DNA from: Neoceratodus forsteri
Taxonomy: Eukaryota > Chordata > Ceratodontiformes > Ceratodontidae
Length of the DNA: 64,000 nt
Direction: 5' to 3'
Assembly (NCBI GenBank): GCA_016271365.2
Contig: CM057459.1
Span: 485,721,501-485,785,500 of the forward strand
Numbering within the stretch: the first letter of the stretch is position 1; each line of letters starts with the position of its first letter. The notes below the pieces were generated by a model. The model was not told the DNA's origin. It did no database searches and worked only from the letters and a program-made list of their open reading frames with translations. The position numbers and the translations under genes were made by a program. Below, in pieces: positions 54,346 to 64,000 of this stretch.

Positions 54346-57222
54346 ATGCACAGGGGAGACGCCAGACTTCATCCAACAACTAACACATCGAAATCTGGCC
54401 AATGGAAAATCATGTACACAAATGCTCACAGTCTAGGAAACAAGATTCCAGACCTGCAGGCAATAATGACAGAGGCTAAACTGGACACAGTAGCAATTAG
54501 CGAGACATGGTTTACCAGTAACCACACTTGAGAGACTTCAGTATCTGGCTATGTACTGTTCAGAAGAGACCGAGGTGCAAAAAGGGGTGGAGTGGCCTTG
54601 TATGTCTATGAAAATATCAAAGCTACAGAAATTCAGAATACACATAAGGAGCCAAAAGAACTGTGGGTCACCCTGGAAACAGGAAATGGGACAGCCATAA
54701 GAACTGGGGTTGTCTACAGGCCCCCAGACCAGGGGGAGGATACAGACACATTACTGTTAGAAGATATACAAAACATAACAGCTAAAGGGAAGGTTCTGAT
54801 AATGGGAGACTTCAACTTGCCAGATACAGATTGGGCAATTCCAGCAGGAACATCTGCCAGAACTAGACACATGGTGAATTCCCTGCAGGGGAAGGCCTCA
54901 AACAACTGGTATAACAACCCACAAGAGACAGGACTATCCAAGATCTACTGTAGTACTGACTAACAGGGAAAGGATCACAGATCTCCAGGTAGAAGGTCAC
55001 CTGGGGGCCAGCGACCATCACATGGTATGGTTCAATTTGACCACTACAACTAAATCATCCCATTACAAGGCAAAAATATGGGACTTCAGTGGAGCTGACT
55101 TTAATAAGATGGCCAACTGAGTTAAGCTAGCCCTGGCAAAAAGAAATACATGTGAGGGGGTACAGGCAAAGTGGGCAAGCATTAAGGATGCAACACTTGA
55201 AGCAAAATCCCATTGTGTTAGAGAGAAAAGGAAGTGCAAAAGAAGAAGGAAACCACTTTGGTTCTCAAAAACAGTAGCAGAAAAGGTCAGAGCCAAAAGG
55301 CTGGCCTTCAGGAAATATAAGGAAACACAGCGTGATGAAGATAGAGAGGCATACCAAACTTCCCTAAGGGAAGCAGGGAAGGCAGTAAGGCAGGCAAAGG
55401 CCCAAACTGAGGAAACACTAGCACAGACAGTAAAAGAAGGTAACAAGAGTTTCTATAGATACATTAGTGAAAGAAGAAAGTCTAGAGGGTGTATTGCTAA
55501 GATCAAAGGAGATAAGAGGGTATGTGAGGAGAAGGACCATGTAAAAGCATCTATCCTAAATAGATACTTCTGTTCAGTATTTACTGAAGAGAAGGTATGG
55601 CAGGGCCGACAGCTCAGCACCATGGACACAGGTGTGAGAGAGGTGAGCACTAGTCCCTTCACAAAAGAAAGGGTCCTACAAGAGCTCCATAAGCTCAGGG
55701 TGGACAAGGCAATGAGACCTGATGGCACACATCCCAGGTTACTAAACGAGTTAAGGATGGAATTAGCAGAGTCATCATCAGAACTGTTTAGTGAGTCTCT
55801 GTGTACAGGAGAGGTCCCAGAAGACTGGAGAAGGGCTCATGTGATCCCGTTCCACAAGAGTGGTAGCAGGGAGGTGGCAGGGAACTACAGACCAGTCAGT
55901 CTTACCTCAGTAGTGGGCAAGATTATGGAGGCGCTCCTTAAGGAAAGGATAGTGCAACACCTGGAATCCATAGGAGCACAGGATCCAAGACAGCATGGGT
56001 TTACAAAAGGAAAATCCTGCCAAACTAATCTCATAGATTTCTTAGACTAGGTAACCAGAGTGGTGGACCAAGGGGGAGCAATTGATGTTGTCTACCTTGA
56101 CATCAGCAAAGCTTTTAATACTGTTCCACATAGAAGATTGATTAATAAGCTGGGTAGGCTCGGGTGGGTCAGAAGTTGGTCAGCTGGGTGGCAAACTGGT
56201 TGACGGGCAGAAAACAGAGAGTGGTGGTAAATGGTATACAGTCAGAAGAGATGCAAGTCACAAGTGGGGTACCTCAGGGATCAGTCCTGGGGCCAGTCCT
56301 CTTCAATATCTTCATCAGTGACATTGCAGATGGACTGGAGGGTAAGGTTTGTCTGTTTGCAGATGACACCAAGATCTGCAACCGAGTAGATGATCCAGAT
56401 GGGGTGGGCAGAATGAGAAGAGATCGGGATAAATTAGCAAAATGCTCGGAAGAGTGACATTTGGGGTTTAATACAAAGAAGTGCAAGATCATGCACATAG
56501 AGAAGAGAAACCCTGGAGCCATCTACAGTATAGGCTGGGATGGGAGTTGCTGGCAGTCACAAAAAGAAAGAGACTTGGGCATCATCATCATCACCGATGA
56601 CCTGAAATCATCCAAGCAGACAACTAAAGTAGTAGGTAAGGCTAGGGGTATATTAGGGTGTATTAGTAGGGGTATCACAAGTCAGAAGAGGGAAGTAATA
56701 ATCCTCTTTACAAGACACTGGTTATGCCCCATCTGGAGTACTGCATGCAGTACTGGAGGCCACACCTTCACAAGGACATCAACCAAATTGAGGCAGTCCA
56801 GAGAAGGGCAACCAAAATGATGCAGGGACTGCATCAGAAAACATATGAGGACAGATTAATGGAGCTCAATATACATACCCTAGAACAAAGGAGGGAGAGA
56901 GGTGACATGATCGAAACATTCAAACACCTTAAGGGCATTAACAAGGTGAAAGACTCTAACATGTTTCAATATAAGAAAAATAGCAGGATAAGTGGACACA
57001 GCATGAGATTAGAGGAAGGGCCGATTAAGAGGTAATGTGAGGAAGTTCTTTTTCACAGAAAGGGTGGTGGATGCATGGAACAGCCTACCTCAGGAAGTGG
57101 TGGATATGAATACAGTGCAGGGCTTCAAACAGGCATGGGGTAGGCATAAGGGAGCAATACAGATGAATAAGAATAGAAAGGCCATTGACAGAGCAAAGGC
57201 TGATGGCACGTTCATAAGGTAG
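54346..57222 (+). pseudogene. CR1 ORF2 (endonuclease - reverse transcriptase), broken
   Basis: Endonuclease: YTNAHSLGNKIPDLQAIM, ISETWFT, GVVYRPPDQ, IMGDFNLPDTDW (54346-54963, TGA at 54529-54531). RT: FCSVFTEEKV, RPDGTHPRLLNEL, DWRRAHVIPFHKSGSREVAG, NYRPVSLTSVVGKIMEALL, PRQHGFTKGKSCQTNLIDFL, then a TAG at 56048-56050. YLDISKAFNTVPHRRLINKL follows, with frame changes, then VNGIQSEEMQVTSGVPQGSV, LFADDTKICNRVDD, and the C-terminal AVQRRATKMMQGLHQKTYED and RRERGDMIETFKHLKGINKV. FADD is the usual CR1 catalytic form. Final frame 57037-57222 ends at the natural C-terminus. Confidence 0.9.
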
Positions 57223-57299
57223 AAAAAGAAATGGGCAGACTGGATGGGCCTTGCGGTTTTAATCTGCCGTCAACTTCTATGTTTCCATGTTTGTACAGT

Positions 57300-57900
57300 A
57301 CCTCCTGAATACTACCCTTTTAGCCTTAAACTTTTCTGTCACTTCACTTGAGAACTATAGCAGTCTCTTTTTTTTCCTGTTTTTGCTTACTTCTTTTTGC
57401 ATAGAGGTGTGTTGCCTTCACTATGCAATCCATTAACTTGGCCCATTGTTCCCCACCCCACCCCACCCCACCTGGGCCTCCCCCGCTAGGTTGTCTCTGG
57501 GAATTTACCGGTTTTTTATCTGTTCTCCTGAAGTCCAGGACCTTTGTCCTTGTCCTTGTGTGGTTTGCATTCACTGCAGTCCTTATGTTGAACCACAGTA
57601 CTGTGATCACCGGTTCCTAGGTGGTCTCCCACCTTAATGTCTGCAATACTGTCCCTGTTTGTGAGTACCAGGTTCTGTATTGCCTCATAATGAGTAGGTT
57701 CTCTGACTAGTTGCCTGAGACATACCCAAGCAGCAAGTACAGTATGTCCCTGCTCTAGCTAAGTCTGCGGTTTGGAGGCTTCTAGCTATATCTGACATAT
57801 TGAAGTCCCCCACCAGTAGCACCTAGAGGGGAGGCTGATTAGGCCCCTTGATGACGTGATGCAGCTAGGCCAAGAGGAGTGCAAAGCCTCTGTGGCAGTG
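57300..57900 (-). mobile_element. CR1/L3-like endonuclease fragment, minus strand
   Basis: On the minus strand the sequence near 57830-57780 reads LLVGDFNMSDIARS, the endonuclease GDFN site. Further along, 57610-57344 has TRTKVLDFRRTDKK, matching the segment before the RT in CR1-like ORF2. No long frame. Confidence 0.6.
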
Positions 57901-58198
57901 TCTTGCCCTGTGTAGCCTGCAGCCCCTTTGCTGGCACTCAGCACTGTAAGAATGAATTACTGGATCAGGTACTAGCATACCCCTGCCCCCTGGCCCGCCA
58001 CTAACAAAGCCGCACAAATTGCTATCTGAGAGGTTTGAGATGTAGTGTGAAGGAGGCATGCATCTAAGGCTGTGGATGTGAGAAGGGCTCTGTATCTGTG
58101 GAGTGGGACCTCTGCTCACCGCCAGCCCACACAGGCACCCATTAGTGGGTATATGGCTCTCAAACAACAACAGATAAAATAACACAATCCCACACAAA
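57901..58198. other. No feature recognised
   Basis: About 300 bases between a minus-strand CR1 fragment and a plus-strand one. No gene or repeat seen. Confidence 0.4.
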
Positions 58199-58389
58199 AG
58201 ATTAATAACCAAGTTAGCCAGACTTGGAGTGGGTCCCCAGGTGGTAGCCAGGATAAAATGTTGGCTGGACAACAGGACGCAGAGGGTAACAGTAAACGGA
58301 TTCCACTCTGAAGAAAGAGGGGTTACTAGCAGGGTACTGCAGGGTTCAGTACTGGAACCGGTCCTCTTTAATGTCTTTAAAAGTGACTA
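58199..58389 (+). mobile_element. CR1/L3-like RT fragment
   Basis: In frame: RLITKLARLGVGPQVVARIK, WLDNRTQRVTVNGFHSEERG, VLQGSVLEPVLFNVFKSD. It matches CR1 ORF2 at about 46140-46330 and ends abruptly where the L2 begins. Confidence 0.88.
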
Positions 58390-61300
58390 CCTATCTCTTG
58401 ATCTCCTGCTCCTTGCCACAGATGACAACCATCCTAACCCCGGCCCCATACTATTCCCCCCCTCATGCACCCCTCCTACATTAGCCACTTCTTCACTTCA
58501 CCCTGGGGACCCTCTCCCACATGGCCTGCACCTCCTGCACCTAAATATAAGAAGCCTTGTCCACAAACATGACTCCCTTCAGGTACTAGCTGCCCACTAT
58601 GCTCCAGACATCCTCATCCTGACTGAAACCTGGCTCAACAAAAACATCAACGACTCTTCTGTGGCTATCCCAGGTTACACTCTGGCCCAGAGACAGAATA
58701 GCCGTCTACATAAACTCGGACTTGCACTATTCAGTGGTCCTGACCAAGTCTGAACCAAAAGTCTTTGATGCAATACTAATTCAGCTGGTACTCCCCAACT
58801 CGCTACCACTCTACATTGCAGGGATATACTGCCAACCTGGCACACCAGCTTCTATTGTCATCGACCTCCTCAAGCAAATCTCCTGCCTAACCATGACAGG
58901 GGAACTCTACATTATGGGTGATCTTAACCACAACTGGTTAGCTCCTGCCCTCAACAAAACCAGGACTGAAATTTCTGCACTAAACCTCTCACAAATCATT
59001 ACTGAGCCCACCCGGCTTAACCTAAAATCTGGTAACCACTTGCTCATCGACTAGGTTCTTACCACAACCCCCCCATGGGTCATAAAAGCCGGTATTCTTC
59101 CTGACTCCCTCAGCGACCACCATGTTAATTTTTTAGTGTGTAAAATCCACTGCCCAAAATCCCCCAATAAATGTATAGTCCAATGCGCCTATAAATCCCT
59201 CAGTCTTGCCCCTGTGTTAGATGACCTTGCTTTAGCAAACTGGGCCCCTGCCCCTCTTATAATCTCCTTTGATGATGCCTTTCTACACTTTAAAAACACA
59301 TTCCTCAGCATCTGGAACACACACGCCCCTCTGCGTCATACAAGGGTACAAGGCAACCACCTGCCTTGGGTTACACAAGAACTGATTGCATGTCAAAGCG
59401 CCCGGGACAAAGCCTGGAAAATGCATAAATCCTCACACCTACCACAACACCTCTCCACATACCGCATGCTCCGTAACAAGAGCACCAGAGCCACTTGTCT
59501 AGCAAAAGCAGAGTACTTCAACAGCTCCTTCCAGACCAGCCTAAATAAGCCCTCAAAATTCTGGAATGTCATTCACTCCCTTTTCACCCCACCAGCTGCC
59601 AACCCCACTCCAATGCTAAATGTTAATAACTCCCTTCTATCAGATCCTACAGCAGTCACTACTGAGTTCAATGTGTACTTCTCCACTTCTGCTGCCACTC
59701 TCCTCTCTTTTCTGCCCCACTCTGTACCTCTCGCACTACCTACAGACTTAAAGAATCAGACTAGGCCTCGCTCCTTTTCCTTCAATGACATCTCTGCAGC
59801 GGATGCCCTAGATGCACTACTTTCTCTCAACCCTTCAAAAGGCAAATCCCTGGATGGTCTGGACCCCAAACGTCTATATCTTCCCCCCCCCCGCCATAGC
59901 AACCCCACTTGCCAAACTGCCAAACCAATCCTTTGCTGCTGCTGCCATCCCCCAAGCATGGAAGTACGCCATTGTCATCCCTCTGCCAAAAGGAGGTGCC
60001 CCCACCTCCCCCTCTAACTACCACCGTATCTCCCTCCTCCCAGCTTTAGCAAAACTACAAGAGCACCTTGTGCTCACCCAACTTACCTCCTTCCTCACTA
60101 ACTTTAATTTCTTCAGGCCCTTTCAGTCAGGCTTCAGGAAGGGACACTCCACCACCTCCTCCCTGATAAGGCTTACAGACACCATCCTGACAGGCATGGA
60201 CAGTGGACTGATCACCTCAGCCCTTTTTATCGACCTTGCAAAAGACTTCAACACCGTCTGCCATCCCATATTGCTCTCAAGCCTCACTGAATCAGGCCTC
60301 TCTGTCACTGCCACAAACTGGTTCAGATCATACCTCTCTGACAGAACTCAGTCTGTTAGAGTCTCTAATGCTATCTCCACCCCCCTTCCCTTAACTACCA
60401 GTGTCCCACAGGGGTCCATTCTTGGTCCAGTATTGTTCTCTATATTCCTAAATGACCTGCCACTCATCTGCTCTACTTCCTCAATCCACATGTAGGCAGA
60501 TGATACTGTGCTTGTCTTCTCAGGCTCTGCCCCTGATGTGGTAAAATCTAACCTCCAAGTTGACTTCAACAAAGTACAGTAGTGGTTCAGTTCGCACCAG
60601 CTCTCCCTAAATGTTAAAAAAAAACTGTCATGATGACATTCAGCACATGACAACACCTGTCCAGACTCTCCTCCCTTCCCTATTTCAACACCCTGGATGG
60701 CTAAAAACTTGAAGTTGTGTCTTTGTTCTGATACTTGGGGATCTGGCTTGACAGCCATCTCTCTTCTCTGACCACATCGATGCTATCTCAAAAAAACTAT
60801 GCCCCATGCTCAGTGCACTATATAGGAACTGCAGTAGCCCCCCCCCCCTTGTCCGATGTGAACTGGTCCAGAAGAAGATACTCCCCTCCTTCGATTACTG
60901 TGACATTGTATACAGCACAGCCCCTAAGTCCATTCTAACTAAATTGGACACACTTTATAATGCCTTCTGCCACTTTGCTCTCGATGCCACACCCCTCACC
61001 CACCACTGCAACCTCTACCGAGTCTTGGCACTACCGTCCCTCGAAAACCACCGCATTTCTCACTGTGTTAAATTTACCTCCAACCTATGGTTCGGGACCA
61101 TCCCATCCTACCTTTCCACCATGCTTTCAGATGCTTCCCCCCATCATCTTAGATCCAGTGACTCCCGCCAATTATCAATCCCTAGGTGGAAGACTTCTGC
61201 CGGTCAAGCTGCCTTCTCACACTGGCTACACTAGCTCTGGAATGCTCTCCCACCGGAAATTCGGCACTCCTCCTCTTCCCATTCTCTGTTTACTGCCCTA

Positions 61301-61757
61301 GCTAACTTCCTTACTACGAATTGCTCCTGTACCTGAACCTGTCATGCCCCACTGTCCCCTCTCCAGTGCCTGACCAGCAGCCTTAGCCTTGCTACAGTAG
61401 CTGGTATATAACCCCAGAGTTGCACTTCTGTCCTGTCCTGGGCCTTTTGCACTGTGTATAACTGTGATATATGTCTACTGTTGTCTACTGCTGTTACTAC
61501 TGTGCTAATTTACCCTTGACTGCTACTTTATGTCATGAATTTGCTATTTGCTACTACAGTATCTGTTGCATTCAATGTACGCTGCTTGCTTTTTCACACA
61601 AACGTATCCTCATGCTGCCTTTATTGCTTCTGTTAATTGTTCACTTGATAACCTGTGTGTTATCATATCCCTTAGTACCCCCCCAGGTCACACTGGGAAA
61701 CAAGCATCTTGTTACTAAGTGTGCCTTTCCTGGTGAAACAATTGCAATAAATAAATA
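58390..61757 (+). mobile_element. L2-clade LINE, nearly complete
   Basis: Endonuclease: HPNPGP, HLNIRSLVHKHDSLQVLAAH, DILILTETWL, IAGIYCQPG, YIMGDLNHNWL (58430-59054). Linker 59136-59800. RT: SLNPSKGKSLDGL, IVIPLPKGGAP, FRPFQSGFRKGHSTTSSLIR, FIDLAKDFNTVCHPILLSSL, RSYLSDRTQSVRV, SVPQGSILGPVLFSIFLNDL, then a TAG in place of the tyrosine of YADD (60493-60495) followed by ADDTVLVF. C-terminal: LGIWLDSHLSSL-like, YRNCSS, LVRCELVQKKILPSFDYCDI. Ends tgcctttcctggtgaaacaa, ttgcaataaataaataaa. Frame changes near 58750, 59055, 59850 and 60600-60800. Length 3.37 kb, normal for L2. Confidence 0.9.
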
Positions 61758-61772
61758 AACTCAACAGGTCCT

Positions 61773-61850
61773 ATTAGAAACATAGAATTTTACAGGCAGA
61801 AAAAAACCCTAAGTCCAGCATGTCTGCCCAGTCCCTACCTTAGAATTAAC
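61773..61850 (-). mobile_element. CR1 3'-terminal remnant, minus strand
   Basis: attagaaacatagaatttta, then caggcagaaaaaaaccctaa and tctgcccagt is the reverse complement of the CR1 3' terminus. Only about 75 bases remain. Confidence 0.75.
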
Positions 61851-61867
61851 ACACACTTGACTGGGAC

Positions 61868-62206
61868 ATGATTGCTAGAGCTACTAGCATGAGAAGTTTA
61901 AGTTCAAGGCTACCGGCATGGGGTCATGATGTCGCAGATGAAATTGCACACATCAAGACCATGTGGCATGATACAGCGTCTGCCAAAATAAGACTGTTTT
62001 TCTTGCACTTTTGGGGGGGGCTTTGTTCCCCAGATCCCCTACACCCCCTGGAACTATTATAATTAACTCTGAGGGGTGTGGACACAGGGGCAAGAAATTC
62101 AATTGGAAACAAAAGATTTCCTTGAAGGGAATCAAACCACTTCCCCCAATCCCTTCCACTGCTGTGTCAGGTGCTCTAGCCATTCCACCATGGGAGCAGC
62201 TCAACT
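61868..62206 (-). repeat. tRNA-derived SINE-like sequence, minus strand
   Basis: Read on the minus strand from 62206: ctcccatggtggaatggcta, then gagcacctgaca is an A-box region, and 60 bases on gtggtttgattcccttc is a B box. The sequence between is longer than a tRNA anticodon arm, so this is not a tRNA gene. The 3' body and limit (towards 61868) are uncertain, and no target duplication was found. Confidence 0.5.
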
Positions 62207-64000
62207 GAGTATCTGACCGGCAGTGACTACATCCACTTCCTTGTTGCTGGTGAGCGTCGGGGGTAGTGATACTTTCTATTGCTGTATTTCCCCTGTCACT
62301 GTAAAGCCATACGCGATACTAGCAGTGCGGTCTTGCTGTGCACGGTTTCGTCCATGATATTATGACCTGGTAGGAAGGTGACCTATGCCAGCAGTATTGT
62401 TTTGGTCATTCTAGCTTTGGACCTTTTGGTCCTCAGAACAGGAGAGAGAGCTCAACTAAAAGTAAGGGACACCATGCTGGCAATAGTAAAGATGACATTA
62501 TTGGCTGTGATGTCCATCTGTGAGTTGGAAAGCTCCAGTCTCTTCATGTGTGGATTGAATTATAGGGTTGAAAGAAGGTGGCCAATGGCAAATTCAGTTT
62601 GGCTTCAACTTGTGTCTCCATTCTTTGATTTGGCTTTAGTAATTCAGTCTTGTAGTAAGTGGCATGAAAATAAAACAGGTAGGGCTGGGCAAAATTAGCA
62701 AATTACAATTTCAGAAATTTGTTTTCATGAAAGTCCATGAAATTCTATGAAATTTTGCAAAATCTCATGCATAACTCAATCAGTATTACAGTTAGTAGTC
62801 TGAATTTTGGTACACATATTGTTTGGAAAAGGCGCAACAATGTTGACAAGTTTCATAACATTTAGATAAGGGATGGGGAAGTTATAAAGGCTCAACACCT
62901 AGCAATTTATTATTCATGTGAACACTTCTTAAACTATTTTTAGGTCTACAACTTAGCCACCGTTGGAGCTAGACAACAGAAATGGATATGCATACTTTCT
63001 TGGAAGAGTCATAGAAACTGCTAAATAGAGAGGTAATTGGTTGTGTAAATTATAAGTTACAGGAGTTCACAATTTCACAATTTAATTATTTGTTAAATTG
63101 TGCAAAGATTTTCAAAATATTTGGATGTTTATAGCTTCACTGCTATTGCAGGTATACACTCGAGATTTGGCAAGCATACCAAAGTAAATACATCCTGGAA
63201 TCTAACTATGTTGGCTAAATGTGGTTTAGTAGGCTAACATTTATTGTGCATACTTTAGAAATTACTAACAGGCAAAATGTGCTCAGATTCATGGACACAT
63301 AATAGGCAATGCCACTGGAATGCCACTTGTGGAATTTAACCTTTAGAAAATACTTACCACTGAATCACCTTACCTACACTAGCAATATGGCCCTGCAATG
63401 CCCTTCCAACATTCCTGTGACTGTGATAGATATCCAGATACTTCTGCCACAGCCATGTCTCAACATGTTGTAAGGCTTGGCATCACTTTGTGGCAATGTT
63501 TTCAAATAGTAAAAATATACATTGTTATCTGCAGGGTTGTTAAAGAGTCAGCAGTTGGTATTGTACAGAAACAATGCTGCATATGCGTGTGTTTCCATGA
63601 GTCATTAAGTCAGTGAGCTCTAGTGGTTATCTGGCATAGTGAAAAATGTCAGGCTAGTACACAGTGATGTCCATGACTGTTCTTCATGGTTCATAACTCA
63701 AGATAGTGACCTGACACTTAGTATCACTATACTTTTACTATGGAGCCTCCAATAAATTCTACCTATCCTTGACAAAAGTATCTCAATATTCCACAATTTT
63801 ACAAAAGATCATGAAATTCTGCTTTTATTATTGACATTATTTTGGAATATTTGGCTGCTTATAAAGTGACCAGCCTTTGAGCAAGAGATTAAAGAGCTCA
63901 CGCACACAGCCTCTTTTTTTTCATATTGGTTTTCTTCTTGTCTGGCAGCTTGTCTTTCAAGAATATACCCTGTTCACGAGGATGTACTCTGATCAGGCTG
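62207..64000. other. AT-rich region without a recognised gene
   Basis: About 1.8 kb. Loose repeats of caatttnacaaa and cttataaagtg motifs appear near 62700, 63070 and 63800, and may be remains of an old DNA element. Frames over 60 codons are few and show no family signature. Confidence 0.4.

Larger units (their letters stand above)
53465..57290 (+). mobile_element. CR1/L3-like LINE, nearly full length
   Basis: Holds ORF1 (to 54269), ORF2 with endonuclease and reverse transcriptase (54346-57222) and the CR1 3' terminus: gggcagactggatgggcctt, then cttctatgtttccatgttt at 57232-57290. This order and terminus match the other CR1 pieces here. The 5' limit is uncertain. Frameshifts and stops in ORF2 make it inactive. 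Confidence 0.88.

Overview
This is a repeat-dominated vertebrate nuclear window. L1, CR1/L3-like and L2-like LINEs, a Gmr1-like Gypsy element, tRNA-derived SINEs, foldback elements and long minisatellites fill it. That mix, together with the spacing and a GT-AG intron, fits a non-mammalian vertebrate with a large genome. An amphibian or lobe-finned fish is my best guess, but the sequence alone does not settle the species. I see no rRNA, intact tRNA or CRISPR, and no certain host gene apart from a hAT-transposase-derived zinc-finger gene at 17.9-23.5 kb, which is itself broken.

Region by region. 0-12.3 kb: a minus-strand L1 with ORF1, a long spacer and a frameshifted ORF2. Its 3' half and 3' flank are tandemly duplicated as a second, indel-riddled copy (units of about 3.7 and 3.85 kb). 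12.3-17.4 kb: two copies of a long tRNA-derived SINE, a tRNA-like sequence abutting a CR1 3' fragment, and short palindromes. 17.9-23.5 kb: the hAT-derived gene, with a TTF-type zinc finger, a phase-1 intron, a transposase core and a dimerisation domain. It is interrupted by a SINE with a 13-bp target duplication and by a TAG codon. 25.6-26.2 kb: a foldback palindrome with arms of about 300 bp.

26.4-39.0 kb: a 33-bp minisatellite split into three blocks. The interruptions are a truncated L2 that itself carries a SINE, and a 7.2-kb Gypsy element with two LTRs of about 1.1 kb, a SCAN-like gag and integrase upstream of reverse transcriptase. 39.0-40.8 kb: a 36-bp minisatellite with a 108-bp higher-order period, then six copies of a roughly 162-bp repeat. 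41.3-45.4 kb: a hypothetical ORF, a fourth SINE copy, and a broken member of a transposase-like protein family with DFAxNY, QDEVQ and TDGC motifs.

45.4-64 kb: CR1 pieces in both orientations, including one nearly complete element whose ORF1 has SGNH-esterase motifs. There is also a 0.93-kb terminal-inverted-repeat element, an array flanked by inverted repeats, a nearly complete L2 (58.4-61.76 kb) and a tRNA-like head at 62.2 kb. The last 1.8 kb is AT-rich and shows no gene.

The elements relate to one another in two ways. The L2 and the short SINE share a 3' tail, as a LINE and its dependent SINE do. The four long SINEs carry A-rich tails and duplications that begin with AA, as expected if L1 machinery mobilised them.
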